A DNA stretch of 64,000 nucleotides from Paenibacillus nasutitermitis (GCF_014641075.1 NZ_BMHP01000002.1:124001-188000); one strand, 5' to 3'. Shown: positions 51,538-61,687, numbered from the stretch's first letter. Numbers and translations: made by a program. Notes: generated from the letters alone by a model not told the origin.

Positions 51538-54186
51538 TTACGGAACGGGAGTTTCGGCTCCTTCTGAAGGATTCGTTCCATCGATTGGAGGCTGATTAAC
51601 GGAGCTGGAGCCGGTTCCCGGGTCAGGAACGGCCCCAGCAGGTGAGTTTTCTCCACCTTGGCTGGGCTCGCCCGTATTTGGAGACTCACCGCCGGTATCG
51701 GGATTGCCTGCACCATTGTTTTGCCCGCCGTTTCCACCCGTTCCATTGCCCGGGCCTCCATTATCGGGATTACCATTACCGGAATTTCCATTACCATTAC
51801 CATTTCCATTTCCATTGCCTTGGCCACCGTTACCGGGACCGTTATTACCCGGTCCGGTGCCATCTGGACCTCCATCATCACCAGGAAGATCCGGGTTCTC
51901 AGGGTTATCCGGGTTTGTACCGGGAACCTCGGGCACCTCAAGGTCTGGTGGCAACTCTTCCGCCGGTACTTCTACCTTCACGGTAGCAGAAGGAGCGCTT
52001 TCCAATCCATCCTTGGCATTATAGGCCGTTACATAATACTCATATGAAAGCCCCTGCGCGACGCTCATATCATCGATGCCAGTTCCTACAAGGGAATCCA
52101 TTAAACGCATGAAGTCCGTTTCATTTGCTTCTTTGCGGTATACCCGGTACGTGTATTCCGCCCCTGCCAGCGCATCCCAGGACAACTTGACTGTGACACT
52201 CTGCGGATCATAGGCGGCATTCAAGTTTTGAACACCTGCCGGCGGTTGTTTTTCCTCCACTTCGATATTTTTCGGTTTCGGAAAATAATTAACGGGCATT
52301 CCTTTCATCGCCGCTTTCATTACCTTGCTGAATAAAGCGGCGGACTGTCCGCTGCTGTTTTTCAGTAAATGAGTCTTGTCGGTTTTGTCATAGCCCATCC
52401 ATACGACAGCCGTCCACTCCGCGGTATAGCCGGAGAACCAGGCATCGCGGTTGTAACTGGAGCTGTAGTTCGGGATACCATGCTGCGTCGTTCCCGTTTT
52501 GCCCGCCACCGGACGGTCGATTCTAGCCCTTGTGCCCGTTCCGCCTTTTTCCAGCACGCCCTGCATAATATCGGTCATGTAGTAGGCGGTTTCCTTCTTC
52601 ATGACCTGCTTGACTGCGGGCGCATTATATTCATAGACCGTTTCGTCATTGGTATCGACGATTTTCAGTATGGTGTGAGGATCTACAGACTTTCCTTGAT
52701 TGGCAAAAGCGCTAAAGGCCGCAGCCATTTGCATCGGTGTAACGCCATCGGTCAAACCGCCCAATCCGATTGAGAGGTTGCGGTCATTCTTCGCATCAAG
52801 ATTGAATCCGAGCTTCTCGGCAAAATTCAACCCGGTTTTTACGCCGATCTCATTGAGCAGCCATACGGCAGAAGCATTTCGGGATTCCTTGATGGACTGC
52901 CGGATGCTGATCGGTCCGATATATTTTTTTGCGTTGGAATCGCTTGGGCAATAATTGCCGTAGCATTTTTTCTCATCCATGACGATTGACCACGGGAACC
53001 AGTCTCCGGAATCAATTGCAGGTCCATATACGGTAACCGGCTTGAACCCGGAACCCGGCTGGCGGGGTACATTAACGCGGTTCAGGCCTTTCTTCTCGTA
53101 ATCGCGTCCGCCGGCAAGACCTTGAATGTTGCCGCTGCGGTGATCAATGATCACCATTGCGCCCTGTACCTTCTGATCATCCACACTATTCTCGAAATTT
53201 TCAGCATCCGCGAATTCCTTTTCGATCGTCGATTGCGCGTTGGTATTGAGCGTCGTGTAAATTTTATAGCCGCCAAGGCGCAGCTGCTCCTCGGTCAAAT
53301 TAGCTCTCTTCTCCGCCTCGCTGACTACTGTGTCAATGAAGGCTGGATACTTCTGACTATTGGTCGTCGCAATATTCGGATTGTATTCCGCCGCATTGGC
53401 TTCATCTTTTTGTTCCTCCGTAATATACTTCTGCTCGTACATTAATTGTAAAACGACCGAACGGCGCTTTTTGGAACGCTCCGGATCGCTGATCGGATTA
53501 TAATTGCTTGGCGCCTTCGGAATCCCGGCCAGGGTCGCCATTTCCCATAGCTCAAGCTGATCCAGTGGTTTATTGAAGTAGATCTTGGCTGCAGCCTTGA
53601 CCCCGTATGCCGTTTTCCCAAAAAAGATACGATTGAGATACATCGTCAATATTTCGTCTTTGGTTTTTTTATGCTCAAGCGCAACGGCAATGGAAGCTTC
53701 CGTCGCTTTCCGGAAGAACGTTTTGTCCTGGTTCAGAAACAGATTTTTGGCCAACTGCTGCGTGATGGTGCTTCCGCCTTCAGCCGCGCTTCGTGAAATC
53801 ACGTCCTTAACCAGCGCACGGCCAATTGACCACAGGTCAATCCCGGAATGCTCTTCAAAACGCTGGTCCTCTGTTGCGATAAAGGCACTTCTGAGCAGCT
53901 CCGGAATTTCTGCAAATTCCACATTTTCACGGTTTTCCCGGTACAGCTTGGTTACACCTTGGCCGCCGGCATCATAAATGATGGAAGCTTCAGCCAATTC
54001 CAATTTATCCTGATTATCCGCAAGGATCCGTTCCCCGTTTAGAATAATAAGCAAGTATGCAATAATACCGCACACAATGGCGACTGCCCCGGTAAAGAAT
54101 AACCAGACAGCAGCTTTCTTTTTTGAAAATTTCTTTTTCCCCTTCTTTTTTACCGGTTTCTTCTTGTTGCGTGTCTCATCAACCAT
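51538..54186 (-). CDS. Class A penicillin-binding protein (PBP1A-like)
   Basis: 882 aa bifunctional peptidoglycan polymerase. Lys-rich cytoplasmic tail, transmembrane helix at about 28-50, glycosyltransferase domain (ATEDQRFEEHSGIDLWSIG with the catalytic glutamate, GGSTITQQLAKNLF), transpeptidase domain with S-x-x-K in RQPGSGFKPVTVYGP, S-x-N in ESRNASAVW and K-T-G in VAGKTGTTQHG. Then a fibronectin-III-like domain (about 660-755) and a Gly/Asn/Pro-rich tail of about 125 residues. The tail is likely to be wall-spanning and variable. Confidence 0.95.
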   Translation of the reverse strand: MVDETRNKKKPVKKKGKKKFSKKKAAVWLFFTGAVAIVCGIIAYLLIILNGERILADNQDKLELAEASIIYDAGGQGVTKLYRENRENVEFAEIPELLRSAFIATEDQRFEEHSGIDLWSIGRALVKDVISRSAAEGGSTITQQLAKNLFLNQDKTFFRKATEASIAVALEHKKTKDEILTMYLNRIFFGKTAYGVKAAAKIYFNKPLDQLELWEMATLAGIPKAPSNYNPISDPERSKKRRSVVLQLMYEQKYITEEQKDEANAAEYNPNIATTNSQKYPAFIDTVVSEAEKRANLTEEQLRLGGYKIYTTLNTNAQSTIEKEFADAENFENSVDDQKVQGAMVIIDHRSGNIQGLAGGRDYEKKGLNRVNVPRQPGSGFKPVTVYGPAIDSGDWFPWSIVMDEKKCYGNYCPSDSNAKKYIGPISIRQSIKESRNASAVWLLNEIGVKTGLNFAEKLGFNLDAKNDRNLSIGLGGLTDGVTPMQMAAAFSAFANQGKSVDPHTILKIVDTNDETVYEYNAPAVKQVMKKETAYYMTDIMQGVLEKGGTGTRARIDRPVAGKTGTTQHGIPNYSSSYNRDAWFSGYTAEWTAVVWMGYDKTDKTHLLKNSSGQSAALFSKVMKAAMKGMPVNYFPKPKNIEVEEKQPPAGVQNLNAAYDPQSVTVKLSWDALAGAEYTYRVYRKEANETDFMRLMDSLVGTGIDDMSVAQGLSYEYYVTAYNAKDGLESAPSATVKVEVPAEELPPDLEVPEVPGTNPDNPENPDLPGDDGGPDGTGPGNNGPGNGGQGNGNGNGNGNGNSGNGNPDNGGPGNGTGGNGGQNNGAGNPDTGGESPNTGEPSQGGENSPAGAVPDPGTGSSSVNQPPIDGTNPSEGAETPVP
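51763..51835. repeat. Hexanucleotide-type repeat in the PBP tail
   Basis: Runs of (T/C)CCATT and ACCATT units encode alternating Gly-Asn in the PBP C-terminal tail. Such a run can change length by slippage in steps of two codons without shifting frame. Confidence 0.7.
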
Positions 54187-54225
54187 AGTCCGGCTCCCCT
54201 CCTGCTCGCTTGCGGGTATTCCCGC

Positions 54226-54255
54226 TTTATATTTATATTCTTACCTGTCTTGCAA
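54226..54255 (-). promoter_or_regulatory. Candidate promoter of the PBP gene
   Basis: TTGCAA (54250-54255), 18-nt spacer, TATAAA (54226-54231), about 40 bp upstream of the PBP start. Confidence 0.45.
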
Positions 54256-54351
54256 AAAAATCCGTTTGCTGCAAAAATCCGTCCATATCAATTCCCCGCT
54301 ACAACCCGGTGCGAATCCGCCTGACGATGATCCTGCGACATAGCCGGTAAC

Positions 54352-54386
54352 GAAAAGAACAACCCTGCACGTGGGCGGGTTGCTCT
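54352..54386 (-). terminator. Terminator of hfq
   Basis: GCAACCC / GGGTTG stem followed by TTCTTTTC on the minus strand, about 70 nt past the hfq stop. The rest of the 54187-54452 spacer holds only the PBP promoter candidate. Confidence 0.65.
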
Positions 54387-54452
54387 GTCGTGCCGCTATC
54401 CAATTAAACGTAACACGTTTTAAAAAAGTTTCAAAACGGTCCAGTCGATGGT

Positions 54453-54695
54453 TTAGGCCTCGTTGTTTGTATCTTGTTGTACCAGCGAAACATTGCGTTG
54501 TGGGGTAAACGTTGAAATGGCATGCTTGTACACCATTTGCTGACGTCCATCACTGTCGATCACAATGGTGAAATTGTCGAATGCTTTAATAACTCCGCGA
54601 ATCTGGAACCCATTGGTCAAATATACCGTAACCGGGACGCTGTCTTTGCGCAATTGGTTCAGAAACGTATCCTGAATATTGATTGTTTTGTTCAT
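54453..54695 (-). CDS. hfq: RNA chaperone Hfq
   Basis: 80 aa Sm-like protein: Sm1 [25 protein letters not shown], Sm2 [11 protein letters not shown], with the N-terminal [10 protein letters not shown]. Forms hexamers that bind A-rich and U-rich RNA. Directly after miaA with a 19-nt gap, the usual order. Confidence 0.97.
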   Translation of the reverse strand: MNKTINIQDTFLNQLRKDSVPVTVYLTNGFQIRGVIKAFDNFTIVIDSDGRQQMVYKHAISTFTPQRNVSLVQQDTNNEA

Positions 54696-54713
54696 TAGCC
54701 GTTACCCCCATCA

Positions 54714-55703
54714 TTATAAAGAGTGGTTAGAAATATATTCAAGCTCGCCCCTAAACTTTCCTGCTATTATAGCATGAATTGCAAGCAAATTCTTGTGAAA
54801 ATTTTCAGAAGAATCGATCCATTGGATCTCCTTCATCCTGCGAAACCAGGAAAGCTGCCGTTTGGCATAGTGGCGCGTATCCCTTTTGAGCAAAACGATA
54901 GCCTCATCAAGGGTCAGATGCCCGTCCAGGTACAGCGCAATTTCCTTGTAGCCCAGACCTTGCATGGCAACGGATCCCGGTTTGACGCCTCGCTCAAGAA
55001 GTTCTCTCATTTCCCCGACAAGCCCTTCGGCGATCATCGCCTCTACCCGCTCATTAATGCGCTCATAGAGCAGCGCGCGATCCATGGTGAGCCCAAGCAA
55101 ACACAATTCGTAAGGCGAAACTTTGGTTTGTCCTTCCAATTGCGTGGATTGCCTGATTCCCGTCAAATGAAGGACTTCCAGCGCTCTGATAATCCGGCGC
55201 TGGTCATTGGGATGCAGACGCCGAGCTGATTCCGGGTCGGCAGCGTGCAGCCTGGCATGAAGCGCCTCCGCTCCATATTGCAGCGCATATGCGGCCTGCT
55301 CCTCGCGGAAAGCCTCATCCGAGCCGCTGTCGGCAAACTCGTAGCCGTAGGCCACGGATTCCACGTAAAGGCCTGTTCCCCCAACGATAAATGGCAGCTT
55401 GCCGCGGCTTGTGATATCCCGTATCAAATCTCCGCACAACTGCTGAAATTCCGCTACGGAGAATGGATGATCGGGGTCGCAAATATCAATGAGATGATGG
55501 GGAATTCCTTCACGTTCATCTTCCTTGATTTTGGCCGTTCCGATATCCATGCCCCTGTATACCTGCATGGAGTCGCCGGAAATAATTTCCGCATTCCAGG
55601 CTTTCGCAATTTCCAGACTCATACGGGTCTTGCCTACTGCTGTCGGACCGATCAGCACAAGCAGCCGGGGTTTGTTGGCAGGCAGATTATTTTCGGCGCT
55701 CAT
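54714..55703 (-). CDS. miaA: tRNA dimethylallyltransferase
   Basis: 329 aa. P-loop VLIGPTAVGKTRMSLEIA, DSMQVYRGMDIGTAK, HHLIDI, FIVGGTGLYVES, and RRIIRALEVLHLTG. Adds the isopentenyl group to A37 of tRNAs reading UNN codons. ATG overlaps the stop of the RsmJ-like gene (ATGA). Confidence 0.97.
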   Translation of the reverse strand: MSAENNLPANKPRLLVLIGPTAVGKTRMSLEIAKAWNAEIISGDSMQVYRGMDIGTAKIKEDEREGIPHHLIDICDPDHPFSVAEFQQLCGDLIRDITSRGKLPFIVGGTGLYVESVAYGYEFADSGSDEAFREEQAAYALQYGAEALHARLHAADPESARRLHPNDQRRIIRALEVLHLTGIRQSTQLEGQTKVSPYELCLLGLTMDRALLYERINERVEAMIAEGLVGEMRELLERGVKPGSVAMQGLGYKEIALYLDGHLTLDEAIVLLKRDTRHYAKRQLSWFRRMKEIQWIDSSENFHKNLLAIHAIIAGKFRGELEYISNHSL

Positions 55704-56470
55704 CGCGTATCGATCACTCCATAAGCAATTTTATTTGCGTGTTTTCTTGTAAAACCAAGGCGTTCGAACTCCGGACTGTCCTTATGCTCTTTCATGACAA
55801 CCGTTTTGCGGGCGATCCGCACCGCATGCGCCACGGATTCCGGGTCGAGCGGCAGGGGATTTGCAAGTCCCCGCAAAGGGCCAATCGAGGAGGAGTCATG
55901 CATCGGCCTGCGGAACATCGGATCGAAATAGACGATGTCCACGCTATTGTCGGGCTGCGCAGCCAACCAGTCATTATGGTCAGCCAAATGCATCTGAATC
56001 CGGCGGAATGCCCCGTTTACATCCTCATGGATGGTATGATAGCTTTGCAGCCCTTCACGCACCACCGCGAACAGCACCGGCTGGCTTTCCAGTGCGGTAA
56101 CCAGTCCGCAAGAGCCTACCGCGTAGGAGAATACAATCGCATCGGACGCGAGGCCGGCCGTACAATCCACGACATGATCCCCGGGCTTGCAGCCGGTCAG
56201 TTCGATCAGTGGATCATGCTCGCCCTTGCGCATCCGCTTGACTCTCACATAAGCCATACTGGGATGAAAATACAGCGGGTCATCCGATTCTTCATAATAA
56301 CGCAGTCCGCGGTCATCTGCAACAAGCAGCCGCCCATCGCCGTACCGAAGCCGAAGACGGGTTAAGGATTCCTGCTTACGGGGAACAAAACGGGCGCCGA
56401 GCTCCCTGGCAAGAGATGATGCATAATCCTCCAGCTCAGGGCTGGGCTTATGCGGGGTCGTGATAATCAT
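55700..56470 (-). CDS. RsmJ-like class I methyltransferase
   Basis: 256 aa. SAM-binding DHVVDCTAGLASDAIVFSYAVG, acidic residue at the next strand (LVTALESQPVLFAVVREGL), and the catalytic-type motif IVYFDPMFRRPM. The pattern matches RsmJ (16S rRNA m2G1516) although overall similarity is inferred. Lies between mutL and miaA with 4-nt overlaps on both sides, so it is firmly in this operon. The gene is common in Bacillales with no assigned role. Confidence 0.82.
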   Translation of the reverse strand: MIITTPHKPSPELEDYASSLARELGARFVPRKQESLTRLRLRYGDGRLLVADDRGLRYYEESDDPLYFHPSMAYVRVKRMRKGEHDPLIELTGCKPGDHVVDCTAGLASDAIVFSYAVGSCGLVTALESQPVLFAVVREGLQSYHTIHEDVNGAFRRIQMHLADHNDWLAAQPDNSVDIVYFDPMFRRPMHDSSSIGPLRGLANPLPLDPESVAHAVRIARKTVVMKEHKDSPEFERLGFTRKHANKIAYGVIDTR

Positions 56471-58605
56471 GACATCACCCGCTTGAACATTTTCTCCAGC
56501 TGGTACGTGGACATATGAACGACAATCGGTCTCCCGTGAGGACAGGTATAGGGCTGATGGCAGTTGGCAAGTCTCCGAATGAGCCCTTCGCCCTGTTCCC
56601 TTGTCAGCCTGTCATTGGCTTTAATTGAAGCTTTGCATGAGCACATAATAGCCGATTTCTCGCGCAGCTTGCCAATATCCACGCCTGCTTTCTCTCCCAG
56701 CAGCCATTCCACCATTTCCTCCACGACCGACTGCTCCTCTCCCTCAGGCAGCCACTGCGGGTATGCCCTTACAAGAAAAGCATGGCTGCCAAACGGCTCA
56801 AGCTCAACGCCAGCTTGCTCCATCACCCCCAGGCGCTCTCGCAGCGCCGAAGCTTCAGTGGGAGTAAATTCAAGCGTGATCGGAACCAGCAGCTGCTGAC
56901 TGGCCTGCTCGGGATGACTGAATTTCTCAAAAAAATACTCATAATGAATCCGCTCATGTGCAGCATGCTGATCGATCAGATACATGCCATCCTCATTCTG
57001 GGCTACAATATACGTTCCATGAAGCTGCCCGACCCAATACAATTCGGGGAAATCTCCGGCAGATGAAGCCGCCTGCCTGTCAGAATCCGATTGGAAAATG
57101 CCGCTGTCCGGCGAGCTGTTGTTTCCTGCTGATCCAGCATTATCGCCCGATGCCAGCAGTTGGTCCGTTAACGATCTGCCGCCATCATCCGAAGATACGG
57201 ATCGCTGGTTTAATGCCGATTCATCACGACCGGAAGCTGCTGACGGATGCACAGATGATCCCGCAGTTGAGGAGTCTGACTGCATCATATCCATAGACGC
57301 GGCTGCGGCCGTTTCACGAATAACGCTGTCGCCGCGCCTTGAAGGCGGCGCATAGAGCCGCTCTGTGGCATCGGCGGGAATCTCGGATCTGCCACTCTGC
57401 CAATCCTGTGAACCTCGTCCGGCTGAGCCGCTGTTGTAGGGTGCAGCGTGTCCTGTTTTTGCGGGCATGCCCCCCCATTGCGCCTTCTCTTGCCTATTTT
57501 CGGCAGCACTTATCCGGGCATCCGGCGAAGCGGACGGCTCAGGCTGATGAAACGAAATGCGTTCCTGGATGAAGGCAGGCTTGGAGCGTTCGCCGGATGC
57601 AGGCCCAGGGATATGGCGCTGCTTGCCCAGAGCGTCGACGATGACCTGTTCGATAAATTGCCGAAGCTCAGGTTCCTTACTGAAACGGACTTCCATCTTG
57701 GACGGATGGACATTGACATCCAGCAAGCTGGGGTGCATGCCGAGTTCCAGTACGGCTAGCGGATAACGGTTAATCGGCAGCAGCGTATGATAAGCCTGCA
57801 TGATCGACTGATTAATGACATAGCTCCTGATGTATCGTCCATTGACTACAACTGTAATTCCGTTGCGGTTGGCTCTGGTTTGCTCCGGCTTGGAAATGAT
57901 GCCGCGAAGATCATAATCGGGATGTTCGCCTTCAACAGAGAGCATCGCTTTGGCCGTGGTAGTGCCGTAAATCGCAGCAAATGTCTGCAGTCGGTCGCCG
58001 CTCCCAAGTGTCCGCAGCAGCAGACCTCCATTATGCTTCAAAGTAATGGCAATGCCAGGATGCGCCAGTGCGAGGCGATTGACATAATCGGCAATATGTC
58101 CAATTTCAGTCTGAATTGTCTTCATATATTTAAGCCGGGCAGGCGTGTTATAAAACAAATCGCGCACGGCAATATCAGTTCCTTGCGGGGCATTGTGATC
58201 CTCGTCCTTGACGATCGCTCCGCCCTCAATAACAAGCCTTCGACCCAATCCGGTCGTTTCTGTCGATGAGATGCATTCGACCTTGGCCACTGCCGCAATA
58301 CTCGGCAGCGCTTCACCCCGGAATCCGAGGCTTGCAATCCGGAACAGATCCCGCCCGGATGAGATTTTGCTCGTTGCATGACGGTAGAAAGCCAGCGGGA
58401 TGTCCTCCGGATCAATTCCGGAGCCGTTATCCGTAACGCGGACCAACGACAAGCCGCCTTCTTCAATAACAATATCAATGGTTGTGCTGCCTGCGTCGAT
58501 GGCATTCTCCACAAGCTCTTTGACGACCGAGGAGGGGCGTTCCACAACCTCTCCGGCTGCAATCTGGTTGGCTAGCTGCTCATCCAAGATATTAATTTTT
58601 GCCAC
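56467..58605 (-). CDS. mutL: DNA mismatch repair protein MutL
   Basis: 712 aa. GHKL ATPase domain: ELVENAIDAGSTTI, DNGSGI, ATSKISSGRDLFRI, GFRGEALPSIAAV. Long low-complexity linker at about 345-520. C-terminal endonuclease domain with DQHAAHERIHYE, beta-clamp motif QQLLVP, and zinc-site residues in CSCKASIKAND and CPHGRPIVV. Nicks the new strand. GTG start, GGAGG 9 nt upstream, 36 nt after mutS. Confidence 0.96.
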   Translation of the reverse strand: MAKINILDEQLANQIAAGEVVERPSSVVKELVENAIDAGSTTIDIVIEEGGLSLVRVTDNGSGIDPEDIPLAFYRHATSKISSGRDLFRIASLGFRGEALPSIAAVAKVECISSTETTGLGRRLVIEGGAIVKDEDHNAPQGTDIAVRDLFYNTPARLKYMKTIQTEIGHIADYVNRLALAHPGIAITLKHNGGLLLRTLGSGDRLQTFAAIYGTTTAKAMLSVEGEHPDYDLRGIISKPEQTRANRNGITVVVNGRYIRSYVINQSIMQAYHTLLPINRYPLAVLELGMHPSLLDVNVHPSKMEVRFSKEPELRQFIEQVIVDALGKQRHIPGPASGERSKPAFIQERISFHQPEPSASPDARISAAENRQEKAQWGGMPAKTGHAAPYNSGSAGRGSQDWQSGRSEIPADATERLYAPPSRRGDSVIRETAAAASMDMMQSDSSTAGSSVHPSAASGRDESALNQRSVSSDDGGRSLTDQLLASGDNAGSAGNNSSPDSGIFQSDSDRQAASSAGDFPELYWVGQLHGTYIVAQNEDGMYLIDQHAAHERIHYEYFFEKFSHPEQASQQLLVPITLEFTPTEASALRERLGVMEQAGVELEPFGSHAFLVRAYPQWLPEGEEQSVVEEMVEWLLGEKAGVDIGKLREKSAIMCSCKASIKANDRLTREQGEGLIRRLANCHQPYTCPHGRPIVVHMSTYQLEKMFKRVMS

Positions 58606-58641
58606 TACTGGCCACCTCCTTCCTTCATTGCGATCCGCAGC

Positions 58642-61458
58642 TTATTTATCCTGTATGAGCTTTAATTTCAAGTCATTGAGTAATTGCATCGCCTGCATGG
58701 GAGTGATATTAAAGAGATCGAGCTTGCGCAGCTGCTCGGCAATCTGTTCCGCCTTCGGGCTTGCTTTGCGCGAGCGTGCCTGCCCCGCTGCAGAGTCCTC
58801 GAATATCGAGAGCTGCACAACATCTGCATGGTTCTCTTGCGCCGGCCGGCTGTCATCATCCGGACTAGACGGGGTATCCCGGACGATCTGATGTACAAAG
58901 CCATGCTCCAGAACATGCAGGTCGGTACGATTGCTGTTCGCTGACTCTGCGGACCGTTCATCCGAACCAGAATCAGTGAGATCCGGCGAATAAGCAGTTG
59001 CCGTTTCCCGCATCGCTTCAAGCACTGTCACTTCCCCGGGAGAGCTGTCCTTGCCCGACGGGTCTATAGTCCCGTCAGCATGCGAAGCCAGAAGCACATA
59101 GGCTCGGGATATAATCCGCTCCGGCAGACCGGCAAGCTGGGCGCAGTATATCCCGTAACTGCTGCTGGCTGCGCCCGGAACGAGCTTGCGCAGGAAGGTG
59201 ACATTATCGCCGGTCTCCTGAACCGCCATACACACATTGCGCAGCATAGGAAGGGTCTCATCCAGATGCGCCAGCTCGTGAAAATGAGTAGAGACCAGCG
59301 CTTTGCAGCCAATCTCATGATGCACATATTCAATTACCGCCTGTGCGATTGACATTCCTTCTCCGGTCGAGGTGCCGCGGCCCAGCTCATCGATGATAAC
59401 AAGGCTTTGTTTGGTAGCTTTTTCCGTCATCGTCTGGATATCCTTCATCTCGACCATGAAGGTGCTCTGGCCTCCGATCAAATCATCGGCAGCGCCGATG
59501 CGGGTGAAAATCCGGTCGATAAGCGGGATAACCCCCCTTTTTGCCGGAATAAAACAGCCGATTTGCGCCATAATGGCAATCAGCGCAACCTGGCGCATAT
59601 AGGTGCTTTTGCCTGCCATATTTGGACCGGTTATCAGCAGCATCGAAGCGCCTTCGGCTTCAAGCGAGGTACCGTTGGCAATGAACGGTGAACCGTCGAT
59701 TACAGCCTCGACTACCGGATGGCGCCCATCCTCCACAACCAGATCGAAACTGTCGGTTACAGCCGGCTTGACGTAACGCTGCTCCATGCTTACCGTTGCA
59801 TGAGACTGGTAGACATCCATTGTGGCAATCGTCTCTGCCAGCGTCTGCAGCCTGCTCAGGTGAGCTGTCAGATGATCGCGCAGTTCGATGAATTTGGCAT
59901 ATTCCAGATCCACCATCTTTTCTTCAGCTTCGAGAATTAGACGCTCTTTCTCTTTGAGCTCGGGTGTCACATATCGCTCGGCGTTGGTTAAGGTTTGCTT
60001 GCGCTCATAACGGCCTTCGGGAAGCATGGAGATATTTGCCTTGGACACTTCCAGATAATAGCCGAAAACGCGGTTGTAGCCAATTTTGAGCGACTTGATA
60101 CCGGTTGCTTCGCGCTCTTTGCGTTCAAGCTCGGCCAGCCATTTCTTCCCGTTCACGCTGGCTTCGCGGAGCTCGTCCAGGTAAGGATCGTAACCTGTGC
60201 GGATCAGACTGCCTTCCCGTACGGAAATCGGCGGATCGTCCACAATGACCGTCTCGATCAACTCGGCCAGATCCATGCAGGTGTCGATCTCCTCCACCAG
60301 CCTGCAGAGCGTAGTCGACTCCGACTCTTGACACAACCCGGTCAAAGCAGGAACACGCAATAGCGAGACCTTGAGTGCATTGAGATCGCGACCGTTCGCA
60401 CTGCCGAATGCAACCCGCCCAACCAGGCGTTCAAGGTCATAAATCTCGTTGAGCTCGCCACGCAGCTCGTCTCTGAGAATCAAATTTCGGTGCAGCAGCT
60501 CCACCGCTTCCAGCCTTTCCTCAATCAGCTTCACCGACAGAAGGGGCTTGTCTATCCATCTGCGCAGCAGCCGCGCGCCCATCGAGGTGCGCGTCCGGTC
60601 CAGAAGCCAGAGCAGAGAGCCTTTCTTGCTGCGGCTCTGAACCGTTTCTACCAGTTCCAGATTGCGGCGGGTGAACGGGTCCAGAATCATAAACTGATTT
60701 GGCTCATATGTCCTGATCTGCCTGACATGACCAAGTGAACGCTTCTGCGTTTCTTCCAAATAGCCTGTCAGCAGACTGATGGCCAGGTGTCGTGCCGGCT
60801 CCAGTCCCTGCAGCGTCTCCGCCCCGAACTGGTCGCTCAGCTTCTGCTCGTCCATGGCTTTGCGCTCTGTGAACAGGACCTGGCGGTTCCATCCTGCAGC
60901 TGCCGGCTTCAACTGCTCAATCAGACCGGCGTCACCCACGATTTCCACGGGAAGGTAGACATTGATCTCGTCAGTAAGCAGCTCCAGCTTATCTGCAAAC
61001 GAGGTGACATACAGCTCTCCGGTCGTTAAATCGCAGGCTGCAATTCCGAAAACCCCCTCCCGCCGGGAAACGCCAACAATAAAGTTGTTGGCTTTGTCGG
61101 CAATGGATTTGGTCTCCATCACAGTGCCAGGCGTGATTACCCGGACAATTTCGCGGCGGACGACGCCTTTGGCCTCGGCCGGGTCTTCCACCTGCTCGCA
61201 AATCGCCACCTTGTAGCCTTTTTCTATCAATCTTGCTATGTATCCTTCAGCGGAATGATAAGGCACGCCGCACATGGGAATCCGCGTATCTCCTCCGCCA
61301 CCGCGGGCAGTCAGGGTAATTTCAAGCTCGCGTGAAGCCGCAATGGCATCCTCGAAAAACATTTCATAAAAGTCACCCAGCCGAAAGAATAAAAACGCGT
61401 CTTTGGCCTGTTCCTTTACCGCCAAATATTGTTGAATCATCGGGGTATGTACCGTCAA
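58642..61458 (-). CDS. mutS: DNA mismatch repair protein MutS
   Basis: 938 aa from TTG 61458 (M-T-V-H-T-P-M-I-Q-Q-Y), with AGGAGGGG 5 nt upstream; this matches the B. subtilis start. The longer frame runs into the hairpin repeat and gives a false N-terminus (MAYASDVSFLVAEEH...). Mismatch wedge FFRLGDFYEMFFEDA, Walker A ITGPNMAGKSTYMRQ, Walker B LVIIDELGRGTSTGEG. A long Ser/Asp-rich insertion at about 820-890 precedes the beta-clamp motif VQLSIFED, and the C-terminal tetramer helix follows. Longer than B. subtilis MutS (about 858 aa). Confidence 0.96.
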   Translation of the reverse strand: MTVHTPMIQQYLAVKEQAKDAFLFFRLGDFYEMFFEDAIAASRELEITLTARGGGGDTRIPMCGVPYHSAEGYIARLIEKGYKVAICEQVEDPAEAKGVVRREIVRVITPGTVMETKSIADKANNFIVGVSRREGVFGIAACDLTTGELYVTSFADKLELLTDEINVYLPVEIVGDAGLIEQLKPAAAGWNRQVLFTERKAMDEQKLSDQFGAETLQGLEPARHLAISLLTGYLEETQKRSLGHVRQIRTYEPNQFMILDPFTRRNLELVETVQSRSKKGSLLWLLDRTRTSMGARLLRRWIDKPLLSVKLIEERLEAVELLHRNLILRDELRGELNEIYDLERLVGRVAFGSANGRDLNALKVSLLRVPALTGLCQESESTTLCRLVEEIDTCMDLAELIETVIVDDPPISVREGSLIRTGYDPYLDELREASVNGKKWLAELERKEREATGIKSLKIGYNRVFGYYLEVSKANISMLPEGRYERKQTLTNAERYVTPELKEKERLILEAEEKMVDLEYAKFIELRDHLTAHLSRLQTLAETIATMDVYQSHATVSMEQRYVKPAVTDSFDLVVEDGRHPVVEAVIDGSPFIANGTSLEAEGASMLLITGPNMAGKSTYMRQVALIAIMAQIGCFIPAKRGVIPLIDRIFTRIGAADDLIGGQSTFMVEMKDIQTMTEKATKQSLVIIDELGRGTSTGEGMSIAQAVIEYVHHEIGCKALVSTHFHELAHLDETLPMLRNVCMAVQETGDNVTFLRKLVPGAASSSYGIYCAQLAGLPERIISRAYVLLASHADGTIDPSGKDSSPGEVTVLEAMRETATAYSPDLTDSGSDERSAESANSNRTDLHVLEHGFVHQIVRDTPSSPDDDSRPAQENHADVVQLSIFEDSAAGQARSRKASPKAEQIAEQLRKLDLFNITPMQAMQLLNDLKLKLIQDK

Positions 61459-61470
61459 TTTCGCCCCTCC

Positions 61471-61608
61471 TAAGAGTTTTCTTGTACTTACCTGAATATG
61501 CTCCTCCGCAACAAGAAAACTCACATCGGAAGCATAAGCCAAGAGTTTTCTTGTACTTCCTTGAATAGGCTCCTCTGCAAAAGAAAACTACATCGGAAGC
61601 ATAACCTA
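61471..61608 (-). repeat. Palindromic leader repeat before mutS
   Basis: Two units of the 68-nt family found at pdhB. Unit 1 has perfect 12-bp arms GAGTTTTCTTGT (61474-61485) and ACAAGAAAACTC (61511-61522); unit 2 is decayed. On the transcribed strand unit 1 ends with CTCTTAGGAGGGG, the mutS binding site. The remaining 61609-61687 holds no gene; a TATACT at 61623-61628 could be a -10 box for mutS. Confidence 0.9.
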
Positions 61609-61687
61609 TACACCAGAACCCAAGTATAACAGAAAACCCGCTATGGGTGGAATGCGCCTCCGTGCTTCCCACACCAGAAGCTACACG

